Assembly: GCF_000333895.2 (NCBI RefSeq)
Contig: NZ_ANFM02000039.1
Location: forward strand, 1-64,000
Source: Grimontia indica
GTDB lineage: Bacteria > Pseudomonadota > Gammaproteobacteria > Enterobacterales > Vibrionaceae
Direction of reading: 5' to 3'
Length of the DNA stretch: 64,000 bases
Of the stretch, positions 17,961 to 27,140 are shown piece after piece (the stretch's first letter is position 1; each line of letters begins with the position of its first letter). The position numbers were made by a program, and so were the translations under genes. Under the pieces are notes generated by a model. It searched no databases. It worked only from the letters and a program-made list of their open reading frames with translations, and was not told the origin of the DNA.

Positions 17961-19217
17961 TTAGGCGGAAGCCGCTTCAGGCTTTTTTGCTTCCGCGTCG
18001 CGATCCTCCGCGTTGCTTGCAGATTGATCGGAAAGTACTTCGACCAAACTCGCTCTCGATAGCTCGCCCTGAATTTCGCCATCCTGATCCAGTACTGGCA
18101 ATGGAAGCTCATGTTCCAGCGTGTCCGGAATCACTGCTTCAATCAGTGCATCACTCTGGATGCCTGGTACCTCTTCGAGAACTGCATCATCAATGGCATC
18201 ACCATGACGGGCTGAATCGACAGATTCCAGCTTACCAATGCTCAAAGCGCCTTGATAACCATCATCATTCACGTAATAACCATGCTCTGCTTTCGCTTTA
18301 CGCATTTCTGCTAGCGCTTCACCAATAGTTTCTGAACTGATGCGAAGGCTTTGCGGCTTCATCACTGTATCTACCGTCAATGCACGTGCACGGTTGACGT
18401 CTTTAACGAATGCTTCCACGTAGTCGTCAGCAGGGTTGAGTAGGATATCAACCGGACGTCCTTGTTGAACAAGTTTACCATCACGCAGGATGGCAATGCG
18501 GTCGCCCAAGCGAAGTGCTTCATCCAAATCATGGGTGATGAAGATGATGGTCTTGTGGAGCTTTTCCTGTAGGCCAATCAACTGGTCCTGCATTTCACTT
18601 CGAATCAGGGGATCCAGTGCCGAGAAAGCTTCATCCATCAGCAGGATTTCAGCATCGGTACAAAGTGCGCGGGCCAGACCCACACGTTGTTGCTGACCAC
18701 CGGAAAGCTGTGACGGGTACTGTTGCTCGTATCCACCCAGACCAACAGTATCCAGCCAATCAGTGGCTTTCTTTTCGCGCTCGGATTTATCGACGCCTTG
18801 CACCTGCAGGCCGTAAGCGACGTTTTGCAGCACTGTGCGGTGCGGCATCAGACCAAAGCGCTGGAAAACCATCGACATTTTATGGCGGCGGAAATTCTGA
18901 AGGCCTTTTTCATCAAGCTTCATGACGTCTTCGCCTTCAACGATGATCTGGCCTTCAGTTGGTTCAATCAAACGATTGAAGTGTCGGATCATGGTGGACT
19001 TACCTGAGCCGGAAAGCCCCATAATCACGAAGATTTCGCCGCGCGCGATATCAAGGTTGATGTCCTGAAGGCCCACCGTATGGCCGGTTTCTGCCAGAAT
19101 ATCATCTTTGGATTTACCGGCTTTTACGTCCGGCAACACCTTTTGAGGATTGTTGCCAAAGATCTTGTAGAGGCCTTTAATCTGGATCAGCGGTGTGCTG
19201 TTTTCAGTGTTACTCAT
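17961..19217 (-). CDS. proV: glycine betaine/proline ABC importer ATPase
   Basis: A 418-residue ATP-binding subunit that powers uptake of compatible solutes such as glycine betaine across the inner membrane. The long N-terminal extension typical of ProV/OpuAA precedes Walker A GLSGSGKST (67-75), signature LSGGQQQ (171-177) and Walker B ILLMDEAFSALD (191-202). The C-terminal part (about 285-400) contains the paired CBS-type region that senses ionic strength or nucleotide in this family. The tail is acidic and Ala-rich. Its start overlaps the permease end by 8 bp. Which solutes are taken up is inferred only from the family. Confidence 0.93.
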   Translation of the reverse strand: MSNTENSTPLIQIKGLYKIFGNNPQKVLPDVKAGKSKDDILAETGHTVGLQDINLDIARGEIFVIMGLSGSGKSTMIRHFNRLIEPTEGQIIVEGEDVMKLDEKGLQNFRRHKMSMVFQRFGLMPHRTVLQNVAYGLQVQGVDKSEREKKATDWLDTVGLGGYEQQYPSQLSGGQQQRVGLARALCTDAEILLMDEAFSALDPLIRSEMQDQLIGLQEKLHKTIIFITHDLDEALRLGDRIAILRDGKLVQQGRPVDILLNPADDYVEAFVKDVNRARALTVDTVMKPQSLRISSETIGEALAEMRKAKAEHGYYVNDDGYQGALSIGKLESVDSARHGDAIDDAVLEEVPGIQSDALIEAVIPDTLEHELPLPVLDQDGEIQGELSRASLVEVLSDQSASNAEDRDAEAKKPEAASA

Positions 19218-20109
19218 TGTGGCCTCCGCTCAGGTGCTGCTGTGAACGTTTTGCGTAGCTTTGGGATACGCGGTCGAAGATGATTGCCAGTGCGACAATC
19301 GCGAGGCCGTTGATGAGACCCAAGGTGAAGTATTGGTTAGTGATTGACTTCAGTACAGGTTGGCCCAAGCCCTTAACGCCGATCATCGAAGCGATAACCA
19401 CCATTGCTAGTGCCATCATGATGGTCTGGTTGATACCTGCCATGATGGTTGGCATCGCAAGCGGTAACTGAACACCGAACAGGCGCTGCATTGGGCTTGC
19501 ACCGTATGCTGTGGCGGCCTCAAGCACTTCTTTATCCACGAGCCGGATACCAAGGTTAGTCAAACGGATAACAGGTGGGATAGCGTAGATAACTACCGCA
19601 ATCACGCCTGGGATTTTACCGATACCCAGCAGCATGACCACAGGTATCAGATATACAAAAGCGGGCATGGTCTGCATCACGTCGAGCAGCGGTGTGACCA
19701 TTGACTGCACGCGGTTTGAGCGTGCCATTGCGATGCCAATAGGAATGCCAAGGAAGATGGCGAGCATGGTACACACCAATATGATGCTCATGGTGCGCAT
19801 GGTGTTTTCCCACATACCGAAGTATCCGATAGCGAGGAAAGAAAAAATAACGGCTACAGAGAGTTTCCATGAACGGCTGGCCATGTAAGAAACACCCGCG
19901 AGAATGGCGATCATCAGCCACCAAGGGGTGCCGAGAAGCAGCTTTTCAAACCAGATGAGAAATTGGAGCAGCGGGTCGAAGAAAGATTCGATGGTTTCAC
20001 CGTAGTTTCGCGAAAACTCGCGATAGGCGCCATCAAGTGTTTTACGAATCGTCAGAAGATCGGAGCGTGACATCTCCGGAAATTCTGTCAGCCAAGAATT
20101 GTCTGCCAT
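19210..20109 (-). CDS. proW: glycine betaine/proline ABC importer permease
   Basis: A 299-residue inner-membrane permease of the ProW/OpuAB type. About 70 hydrophilic residues at the N terminus precede six or so transmembrane helices; the coupling loop ASPMQRLFGVQLPLAMPTIMAGINQ carries the conserved EAA-type motif contacting ProV. It overlaps proV by 8 bp and lies downstream of proX with a terminator-like hairpin between, so membrane components are probably made in smaller amounts than the binding protein. Confidence 0.93.
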   Translation of the reverse strand: MADNSWLTEFPEMSRSDLLTIRKTLDGAYREFSRNYGETIESFFDPLLQFLIWFEKLLLGTPWWLMIAILAGVSYMASRSWKLSVAVIFSFLAIGYFGMWENTMRTMSIILVCTMLAIFLGIPIGIAMARSNRVQSMVTPLLDVMQTMPAFVYLIPVVMLLGIGKIPGVIAVVIYAIPPVIRLTNLGIRLVDKEVLEAATAYGASPMQRLFGVQLPLAMPTIMAGINQTIMMALAMVVIASMIGVKGLGQPVLKSITNQYFTLGLINGLAIVALAIIFDRVSQSYAKRSQQHLSGGHNE

Positions 20110-20230
20110 AACAGTACAGCGTCCTCTGCGTCTTTAGAATATTAGAAACTATATACCCATCGTCAGTGGGTAAATGCGGACGTACGTAGAGAGCCAAAAG
20201 ATACGTCGCGTTTTGAGATTTGCTTGTCGC

Positions 20231-20260
20231 AAAAAATTGCGGGCTGAAAAGCCAGCCCGC
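20231..20260 (-). terminator. hairpin between proX and proW
   Basis: Perfect 8-bp GC-rich arms (20239-20246 and 20253-20260) with a 6-base loop, followed on the minus strand by AATTTTTT. It lies 16 bases past the proX stop, inside the operon, and probably terminates part of the transcripts so that proX mRNA exceeds proWV. Confidence 0.85.
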
Positions 20261-20276
20261 AAAGCGTTTATAGCGA

Positions 20277-21269
20277 TTACAGTGACGATTTGATTTTCTT
20301 CGCCACTTCAGGTGTTACCCATGCGCCCCAAATGTCTTCGTGGTTTTCCAGGAAGTGCATTGCAGCGATTTCACCGTCAGCCTGATTGTCTTCCATCCAA
20401 GCAAGCAGGCTATTCAACTGAGCATTCGTGAATGAGCGGTTAGACAGGTAGCTAACTGCTTCAGGAGAATTCTGTGCAAAGCTCTCGGTGATCACGGTGT
20501 CCACTGCTGATGGCGGGTACATGGTCACTTTCGGATCCAGACAGTCTGCATTCGTGGTACAGGTTTTGAAGTGCTCTTCATCAATGCCTGAACCGAAGTC
20601 AACTTTCACCATTTCGTACTTACCAAGAACCGCTGTTGGCGCCCAGTAGTAACCAAACCAACCTTCACCACGCTCGTACGCTTTCGCGATTGAGCCAGAC
20701 AGACCTGCACCTGAACCTGGATCGATCAGTTCGAAGCCCTTGTCACCCAAGCCCATGGCATTGAACAGGTGGCCTGAGGAAATCTGACAGTTCCAGCCTG
20801 CAGGACAACCGAAAAATGCTGACTTTGATGGATCTTCAGGGTGTTTGAACAGTTCGCGGTTTGCGATAACACCTTCAATGGTGGCCAGACTCGGATCTTT
20901 TTCTACCAGATACTTAGGTATCCAAAAACCTTCTTCACCACCGTCAGACAATACGGCACCCGCAAAGCGGAGTCGGCCTTCCTCAACACCGCGGTCCAAC
21001 GCGGCTTTCAGGGAGTTACTCCAAAATTCAGGTGCGATATCCGGTTCGCCTTTTTCAATCATTGATGTACCGGTAGGCATGGTGTCGCCAGGAACCAGTT
21101 CCGCATCACAGTCATAACCTTCTGCGAGGATAATGCGGTCAACATTGGCGATGAGGCTTGCGGAGTTCCAGTTCATATCTGCGATGGTGACTTTGCCGCA
21201 CTCTGCCGCAAAGCTGCTCATTGGCATAGCTGAAAGCAGCAGGCAGGACGAGGCTAGAAGTTTTTTCAT
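20277..21269 (-). CDS. proX: periplasmic glycine betaine/choline-binding protein
   Basis: A 330-residue OpuAC/ProX-type binding protein. The signal peptide ends SSFAA, and the mature protein starts with ECGKVTIADMNWNSAS. The family's ligand cage is suggested by the aromatic segments PEFWSNS, EGFWIPKYLV and GWFGYYWAP. Two cysteine pairs (GCPAGWNC and TCTTNADCLD) may form disulfides. The gene leads the operon and precedes proW across a partial terminator. It could bind choline or a related quaternary amine rather than glycine betaine; the sequence alone does not decide. Confidence 0.92.
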   Translation of the reverse strand: MKKLLASSCLLLSAMPMSSFAAECGKVTIADMNWNSASLIANVDRIILAEGYDCDAELVPGDTMPTGTSMIEKGEPDIAPEFWSNSLKAALDRGVEEGRLRFAGAVLSDGGEEGFWIPKYLVEKDPSLATIEGVIANRELFKHPEDPSKSAFFGCPAGWNCQISSGHLFNAMGLGDKGFELIDPGSGAGLSGSIAKAYERGEGWFGYYWAPTAVLGKYEMVKVDFGSGIDEEHFKTCTTNADCLDPKVTMYPPSAVDTVITESFAQNSPEAVSYLSNRSFTNAQLNSLLAWMEDNQADGEIAAMHFLENHEDIWGAWVTPEVAKKIKSSL

Positions 21270-21296
21270 GGAAGTTCCCTCTCATTTTAAATGACA

Positions 21297-21328
21297 TGAT
21301 AAATGAATATAGCTCTAATCATTTATCA
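21297..21328. promoter_or_regulatory. inverted repeat in the proX promoter region
   Basis: TGATAAATGA (21297-21306) and TCATTTATCA (21319-21328) are exact reverse complements separated by 12 bases, starting 27 bp upstream of proX. The position fits an operator for a dimeric regulator of the betaine transporter, though the protein is unknown. The remainder of the 422-bp gap up to 21691 shows no gene. Confidence 0.5.
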
Positions 21329-21691
21329 GAGTGATATTGCACTACGTTATTGACCCTTTCTTGGTTTAAATAACTGAAAAATATGCGCGCAATGAAAGTA
21401 ATCATAACAAGTTCGTATCAAAAATTCTTTAGTGCTGTTACTTGCTTGGTGCCAATTTATTCGAGCTGTAAGTAATTTTCGGGCGAGACGCCGAAAGTTA
21501 AGGTGACATAACTTGATGATTTGAGAGGCGAAATGTCAGGCCAAGAAGAGGCTGGTGTATGAAATGTAAGAATCAGTGTTCAAATCGAAGATTTGTATGA
21601 TCGTTAGCCGATTTTTGACGAAAATCGTGAAATTTATCTACCTAATCTCGGTTCATAGGGGGTGATGATTGCCAAAGAATGGGAGCTCCCT

Positions 21692-22468
21692 ATGCAACAA
21701 TCAGTTTTGGTTCTGGAAGATGATGCTGATATCGCAGGCCTTATTGCCCTGCACCTCAAAGTGATGGGCTTTGAAGTCATTAAAGGCTCTTCACTAGAGG
21801 AAGGATATCGCGCGTTAGCTAACGAAAACATCGCCGCTGTTGTTTTGGATAGAGGTCTGGATGATGGAGACGGTAAAACGTTCTGTGAATTTCTCCGCCA
21901 GCAAGAAAACGGTATTCCCGTATTGATGTTAACCGCGTTAGATTCTGAATCTGACATGGTGGAAGGCTTTGAAGCCGGTGCTGATGATTATCTCGCCAAA
22001 CCTTTCAGTGTGATTGAGTTTCAGGCAAGGGTAAGGGCACTGATGCGCCGCGTTTCCCTTCATAGCCAGTGGCAGGCTGGACCAGTAAAAGAATTGAAGT
22101 CTGAGAGTTGCGAGATGAGCAGCGAGCATTCTACGGCTCTACTTTTCCAGCATCTTGAAATCTGCCCTGAAACCCATAGCGTCAAGTTAGAAGGTAGAGA
22201 AATCGACCTGACACCGACAGAATTCTCCTTGCTATGCTGCCTGGCAAAGCGCCCTGATCGCGTCTTTAGTAAAGATGAACTGCTTAGTCGGGTATGGAAT
22301 ACCGATTACGACGGATATCGTCACACCGTGTGTTGTGCTATCAACAGGCTGCGTAGCAAATTGGAAAGTAACCCGGCGGCACCTAAATACATTCACACGG
22401 TTTGGGGAGTCGGCTACAAGTTCCGTGAAGCTTCCGATCCGTCCTTACTCCAAAGAGCGAGCCTTTAA
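21692..22468 (+). CDS. OmpR-family response regulator
   Basis: A 258-residue two-component transcription regulator. The receiver domain (about 1-115) has the acidic cluster LEDDAD, phospho-acceptor Asp in VVLDRGLDDGDG, the Thr in MLTALDS and the conserved Lys in DDYLAKPFS. A linker of about 40 residues joins it to a winged-helix OmpR-type DNA-binding domain (about 155-245: LTPTEFSLLCCLAKRP ... YIHTVWGVGYKF). The ATG at 21692 has GGGAG upstream; the frame is open to 21662 but without better signals. The kinase gene follows 24 bp later, so they form one operon and a cognate pair. Confidence 0.92.
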   Translation: MQQSVLVLEDDADIAGLIALHLKVMGFEVIKGSSLEEGYRALANENIAAVVLDRGLDDGDGKTFCEFLRQQENGIPVLMLTALDSESDMVEGFEAGADDYLAKPFSVIEFQARVRALMRRVSLHSQWQAGPVKELKSESCEMSSEHSTALLFQHLEICPETHSVKLEGREIDLTPTEFSLLCCLAKRPDRVFSKDELLSRVWNTDYDGYRHTVCCAINRLRSKLESNPAAPKYIHTVWGVGYKFREASDPSLLQRASL

Positions 22469-22492
22469 CTGATGAGGGATGGGAGGTAAATA

Positions 22493-24124
22493 TTGGCGTT
22501 TAAAAACCGTCTGCTGTTATTCACCTTGATTTGGTTCTTGTGCAGCGCAGCACTTTTGACCCTGCTAAGTGTGTCTGTGTGGCAGCAAAATGAGCAGCGC
22601 TCGCGGCAACTGCTGCATAAAGATCTTGCAATGCACATGCGGGATGATAACCCCTTGATGGTTGGTGATGACTATAGTCCGGAGGCGCTGTCTTCTATCT
22701 TCCATACTCTGATGTTGCTGGGCCCTGACTTTGAAATCTACTTTCTTGACCCTCAGGGCAATATCACTACCTCTGGTCCTCCTATAGAAGATGTCGTCCG
22801 TTTGCAGGTCGATGTTGAACCGATTAAACAGTTTCTTCGCGGAGAGCCGTTCCCTGTTTTAGGAGAAGATCCCTTATCTCAACAAGGTGAGAAGGTGTTC
22901 TCTGCGGCGCAAATTGATGCTGACGGACAGGTGGCGGGTTACCTCTATGTTCTTATTGGCAGTCAGGGTTATAACGCCTTTGCCGACACCGAAAATTTGC
23001 TTCAGTACGCACCGGTTGTTGCAGCTGCGTTGGTCGCGATTTTGCTCTTCGCTTTAGTGGTTTATCGCATGGTTTATCGTGGAATCATCACGCCGGGAAG
23101 GCTGATGGTGAAGCAGATAGAAGAATCAGCGAAAACCGAATTTCGAGTTTCTCCCCCGCTGTATTTACGGTCACCGGAACTTCAGGGTCTGGCGAATCAA
23201 TACCGCAGAATGATGGCGGTTATCCAACAGCAATTTATTCAGCTAAGGGTGCAAGAGGCACAACGTCGCGAGCATTTGGTGCAATTGAGCCACGACCTGA
23301 AAACGCCTTTGGCCAATATTCTCGGGTATCTCGAAACCTGGCGAATTCAGCATGATGAAGGTCGGGGTATGATCGATACGGCTTACCACAATGCCCAACG
23401 CCTGCAGGGACATTTAAAAAGTCAGCTTGAAGCCGCGAGGTCACCATCCGCAAAGATTGTGCTTTCTTACCGAGAGCTTGATGTGCGCGAGCTATTTGAG
23501 GATGTTCGCCACCGTTTCGAACTTCAACTGAAAAATAAACAGGTCGATTTGGTGATAACGGTTTCCGAACCCTTAAATGTGTTCGCAGATGAAGTGCTGA
23601 TAAATCGGGTGTTCGATAACTTAATGGAAAATGCCATTCGACATAGCCCTGCACGCGCTTCCATTCTGATGGACGCCACCAGGGGCAAAGGAGCGAACGT
23701 TAGCTTTTGCATTGAAAACACCATCGATGAAACCAGTGACACTGGCTCTTTGGGTATGGGAAGCAAGATTGTGGATGCCATTCTCAGCCTGCATCAAAGT
23801 CAGCTCCAAGTGTCACCACCACAAGTCACCGAAATACCGCATTACCGCGTTTGTTTTGTATTGTCCTCCGTCATGGCGAAACCGAGTGCCCAGATCAGAG
23901 CGGTGCCAACGGCAATGGACTTTGAAGATGATTCTCCACCCCTAAAGTCGGATTATCCTACAGTCAAAGCGGAAACCTCTGACGCGGAGGAAGGCACGAA
24001 AGGTGAAGACATGCATCTCTCTGCCAAAGAAAGAAACGGGCACCCGGTGACATTACCTTCATTCAGTGCGGTTTCTAAAGATGAGGATGAAGGGACGACG
24101 TCAGGAAACAATAAGGCCGAGTAA
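22493..24124 (+). CDS. sensor histidine kinase with atypical ATP-lid region, TTG start
   Basis: A 543-residue inner-membrane kinase. Transmembrane helix 1 (about 5-30), a periplasmic sensor region (about 31-160) and helix 2 (about 168-192) lead through a HAMP-like linker to the HisKA motif QLSHDLKTPLANIL. The N box is DNLMENAIRHSPA. The usual DxGxG G1 box is missing: the region reads ENTIDETSDTGSLGMGSKI and is short, so ATP binding may be weakened or unusual. An acidic, probably disordered tail of about 85 residues follows. The start is TTG with GGGAGG about 7 bases upstream; no suitable ATG precedes it. Confidence 0.85.
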   Translation: MAFKNRLLLFTLIWFLCSAALLTLLSVSVWQQNEQRSRQLLHKDLAMHMRDDNPLMVGDDYSPEALSSIFHTLMLLGPDFEIYFLDPQGNITTSGPPIEDVVRLQVDVEPIKQFLRGEPFPVLGEDPLSQQGEKVFSAAQIDADGQVAGYLYVLIGSQGYNAFADTENLLQYAPVVAAALVAILLFALVVYRMVYRGIITPGRLMVKQIEESAKTEFRVSPPLYLRSPELQGLANQYRRMMAVIQQQFIQLRVQEAQRREHLVQLSHDLKTPLANILGYLETWRIQHDEGRGMIDTAYHNAQRLQGHLKSQLEAARSPSAKIVLSYRELDVRELFEDVRHRFELQLKNKQVDLVITVSEPLNVFADEVLINRVFDNLMENAIRHSPARASILMDATRGKGANVSFCIENTIDETSDTGSLGMGSKIVDAILSLHQSQLQVSPPQVTEIPHYRVCFVLSSVMAKPSAQIRAVPTAMDFEDDSPPLKSDYPTVKAETSDAEEGTKGEDMHLSAKERNGHPVTLPSFSAVSKDEDEGTTSGNNKAE

Positions 24125-24135
24125 TCGGCCTTATT
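24110..24135. terminator. bidirectional hairpin overlapping the kinase stop
   Basis: Perfect 11-bp arms (24110-24120 and 24125-24135) with a 4-base loop that covers the stop codon of the kinase gene. It lies between convergent genes (kinase and tryptophan permease) and may end both transcripts. Confidence 0.75.
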
Positions 24136-24149
24136 GTGTTATCGGTGAT

Positions 24150-25364
24150 TCAACCGATGAACGAAGGTAACTTGCCTGCCATGGCGAGGAAGTGGAACAG
24201 TGCGGTGAGGACACCAAAGAGGATCACTGCGCCAATCATGGCATTGCCACCGGGGGCCATAAACCCTTGGTTTCCGCCTGACAAGGTGCGGGATTTCATT
24301 GCCAGCAGGGCTGGTATGATACAGGCCCAAACCGTCGCGGCAGCGCCGGCATAACCAATTGCCACAATAAATCCAAACGGGAACAGCAGTGACATCACCA
24401 GCGGTGGCAGAAAAGTCACTAACCAGCATTTGGTTCGGCCAGCTTTGGTGTCATCGAACTTGAAGAAGTCGGCCAAGAAGTCGAAAACGCCTAAACCCAC
24501 TCCGATAAAAGAAGACAAGATCGCAGCCATTGAAAAGGCATTAATCGCCTTTGAAATGCTCTCTGATGCTATCACTCCATCAAGCTGTTTCAGAAGCACG
24601 TCGACATTGCCGCCTTGCTCGATGACCGGGCCAAACTCATGGCGTGGCAGGTTGCCGAAGATACTGATGAGCCAAAAACAATAAAGCGCCAGCGCGATAA
24701 TGGTGCCACCCAGAATAGCGTATTTCGCCTTTCTCTCCTCGCCATAGTAAGCGCGCATTGACGAGACCGAATGATGATAGCCAAAGGAGGTCAGGGCGAC
24801 TGGCAGCATCGCCATCGCATAAGGGGCATATTGGCGCTCTGGGTTGGCGACATCGAGCAGCACTGTGACATCCACATTGATTGCCATGCCTGATACGCCG
24901 AAGACGAAGCTCAATACCATAAAGGCAATAAGAACGACAGAAATTCGGTCGACTGCCCGGGTGGAATGCCAGACGAACAGAGAAAACACAGCAACGAACA
25001 GAATGGAAGCGAGTTGGCTGCTCATTCCCGTTAATTCTTGCAGAATTAACCCAGAAGAAGTGATATAGGCATAAAGTAAAATGCCACCCACAAAATAAAC
25101 TGTTAGATTGTTAAAGAAATTAACCTTATTGCCTAGAAGATCTTTGGTGACGGAATTAAAAGACACTTTTAAATCGTAGTGTTTAAATGACTCAAGAAGC
25201 ATCCAGCCTGAAATAGTCATCACGATCATAGTCACTGAAATAGCGAGGATTGACCAAACTGTCCATGCGCCTGCTCCCGAACTGGGTAGCCCCAACATTC
25301 CTGCGCCAACACAAACACTGGCGATAATGCAGGAGCCACCGACTAACGATGGGCTCTTTTCCAT
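24150..25364 (-). CDS. tnaB: tryptophan permease, HAAAP family
   Basis: A 404-residue inner-membrane aromatic amino acid permease with about 11 transmembrane helices (Mtr/TnaB/TyrP family), which imports tryptophan with protons. The opening GGSCIIASVCVGAGMLGLP is the family's first-helix signature, and TSFGYHHSVSSMRAYYG is the conserved loop after helix 5. It follows tnaA on the same strand, so TnaB is more likely than Mtr or TyrP. A strong terminator lies between tnaA and this gene, so its supply of transcript may depend on read-through or on its own promoter. Confidence 0.9.
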   Translation of the reverse strand: MEKSPSLVGGSCIIASVCVGAGMLGLPSSGAGAWTVWSILAISVTMIVMTISGWMLLESFKHYDLKVSFNSVTKDLLGNKVNFFNNLTVYFVGGILLYAYITSSGLILQELTGMSSQLASILFVAVFSLFVWHSTRAVDRISVVLIAFMVLSFVFGVSGMAINVDVTVLLDVANPERQYAPYAMAMLPVALTSFGYHHSVSSMRAYYGEERKAKYAILGGTIIALALYCFWLISIFGNLPRHEFGPVIEQGGNVDVLLKQLDGVIASESISKAINAFSMAAILSSFIGVGLGVFDFLADFFKFDDTKAGRTKCWLVTFLPPLVMSLLFPFGFIVAIGYAGAAATVWACIIPALLAMKSRTLSGGNQGFMAPGGNAMIGAVILFGVLTALFHFLAMAGKLPSFIG

Positions 25365-25412
25365 TGTTTATTTCTCTCACGTTATTGGATTTAGCGATTT
25401 ATAATTTTTCTA

Positions 25413-25445
25413 ATATAAAAAAGAGCGCAATTTTCATTGCGCTCT
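25413..25445 (-). terminator. terminator between tnaA and tnaB
   Basis: Perfect 10-bp arms (25422-25431 and 25436-25445) with a 4-base loop, followed on the minus strand by a T run (A run at 25416-25422). It starts 9 bases past the tnaA stop and should reduce tnaB expression relative to tnaA. Confidence 0.88.
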
Positions 25446-25454
25446 AATAAGTTT

Positions 25455-26921
25455 CTACACTGTGGTTTCCAGCTCAGCAGCGTTGTGCTTTTTTACTTCC
25501 GCTGGCTCCACTTCTTTGAGTCTTGCCGTAAAGTGACGGAGGACGGATGGCTCATACGTAAAGTCGAGTCCTTTCACATTGTGCGCATTTTTCTTCACTT
25601 CACCGAATGCTTCAATGATGAAGTCCATGTGTGATTGGGTATAAGTCGCACGTGGGATGGTCAGACGGAGCAACTCAGCCGGACAAGGGTGTTGTTTGCC
25701 AGTGGCAGGGTCGCGACCCAGAAGCAGAGAACCGATTTCCACTGCCCGGATGCCGGCAACTTTGTAAAGCTCACACGCCAACGCATGTGCCGGGAATTGG
25801 TCAGAAGGAATATGTGGCAGCAACTTGCCAGCATCTACAAACGCCGCATGACCGCCAGCTTGTTGGCAAACAATGCCAATCGCTTCCAGGCCATCAACCA
25901 GATATTGAACCTGCTTGATGCGGTATTCCAGCCATTCCTGACGCATACCGTCATAAAGGCCCACAGCCAAGCGCTCCATCGCGCCACCTTCCAGACCGCC
26001 ATAAGTTGGGAAGCCTTCCTGCACCACGCAAAGAGTGCGGCATTCCTGATAAACGTCAATGAAAGCGTCGCCTTTGAAGCACAGCAGTCCACCCATTTGA
26101 ACCATGGCATCTTTCTTCGCTGACATCGCCAGGCCATCCGCATATTTGTAAGCTTCGCGGGTGATTTCAGCAATCGTCCAATCTTTGAATCCGGGTTCGC
26201 GCTGCTGGACGAAATAGGCGTTTTCCGCAAAGCGCGCAGAGTCCATGATCACCGGAATGTCGTAGCGTTTGGCAATCTCGTACACCGCTTTCAGGTTGGC
26301 GATAGAAACCGGCTGACCGCCCGCGGAGTTACAGGTAATGGTGCTCACAATGTATGGCACGTTGGCTGCGCCAGCGTCGAGGATAGCTGCTTCCAGCTTT
26401 TGCAGATCAAAGTTGCCTTTGAAGTCAGCGGTGACAGAGGTATCAAACGCATCTTTGGTATAGACGTTTTTGGCAACGCAGCAGTTTACCTGGGTATGGC
26501 CTTGTGTGGTGTCGAAGAAGTAGTTCGACAGTGCCACCATTTTGCTGCGATCCAAACCTTTCTCTAGCTCGCGCTTTTTGATCAACACAGGAATGTAGAT
26601 TTGCTCTGCACCACGCCCTTGGTGGGTTGGAATGGTGAGGTCATAGCCGAAGATGTCTTTTACCGCGTTAGACAGCGCATAGTAGCTACGACTGCCGCTG
26701 TAGGCTTCATCACCGCGCAGCATGGCTGCCTGCATTTCCTGAGTAATAGCGCCTGTACCACTGTCTGTCAGTAGGTCGATAAACACGTCTTCACTGTCCA
26801 ACAGGAAGGGGTTCATGCCCGCTTTTAAAATAGCTTCTTCGCGATACGCGCGGGTGGTGCGTTTTACTGGTTCAATCACACGGATACGGAATGGCTCTGG
26901 GAGGTGTTTGAAGTTTTCCAT
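25455..26921 (-). CDS. tnaA: tryptophanase
   Basis: A 488-residue PLP enzyme that cleaves L-tryptophan to indole, pyruvate and ammonia. The PLP-lysine motif SAKKDAM is at residues 267-273, with Lys270 the Schiff-base residue as in E. coli TnaA. Other family motifs are visible: [14 protein letters not shown] near the active site, the cofactor-binding [13 protein letters not shown], and the monovalent-cation region before the C terminus. It is cytosolic and tetrameric by family. A TnaC-type leader peptide lies about 220 bp upstream, indicating induction by tryptophan through ribosome stalling. The product should make the host indole-positive. Confidence 0.97.
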   Translation of the reverse strand: MENFKHLPEPFRIRVIEPVKRTTRAYREEAILKAGMNPFLLDSEDVFIDLLTDSGTGAITQEMQAAMLRGDEAYSGSRSYYALSNAVKDIFGYDLTIPTHQGRGAEQIYIPVLIKKRELEKGLDRSKMVALSNYFFDTTQGHTQVNCCVAKNVYTKDAFDTSVTADFKGNFDLQKLEAAILDAGAANVPYIVSTITCNSAGGQPVSIANLKAVYEIAKRYDIPVIMDSARFAENAYFVQQREPGFKDWTIAEITREAYKYADGLAMSAKKDAMVQMGGLLCFKGDAFIDVYQECRTLCVVQEGFPTYGGLEGGAMERLAVGLYDGMRQEWLEYRIKQVQYLVDGLEAIGIVCQQAGGHAAFVDAGKLLPHIPSDQFPAHALACELYKVAGIRAVEIGSLLLGRDPATGKQHPCPAELLRLTIPRATYTQSHMDFIIEAFGEVKKNAHNVKGLDFTYEPSVLRHFTARLKEVEPAEVKKHNAAELETTV

Positions 26922-27140
26922 TTTTTCTACCTTTTACTTTTACCTGACGGAAAACTTGCCAATTATTCATTTTATTTAGGCACTAGGATTCCATCAGAAA
27001 ATTAATCTGATTTCGAATTTTTGATTTGGGTTTTAATTACCGAAACAGTAAGCGTGACAATACGAAAACACAATTAAGTGAATCGGATTATTTATACGGC
27101 TTTTCGATAAGTGCGCGCAGGGGCTGCGCAAGGGGAATGC
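26922..27140 (-). promoter_or_regulatory. tnaC-tnaA leader spacer, probable Rho-sensitive region
   Basis: About 220 bases between the leader peptide stop and tnaA contain no gene. Immediately after the tnaC stop, the transcript is C-rich and G-poor (minus strand GCATTCCCCTTGCGCAGCCC and following bases), as expected for a Rho loading (rut) site; the rest is AT-rich. By analogy with E. coli, Rho terminates here unless a ribosome stalls at the end of tnaC. This function is inferred. Confidence 0.6.

Noticed and set aside
26830-26975. Short frame MNNWQVFRQV... overlapping the tnaA start on the minus strand as a candidate tryptophan leader
   Set aside because: Its Trp is at position 4 with no Asp or terminal Pro at TnaC spacing, and a far better TnaC match lies upstream at 27141-27212.
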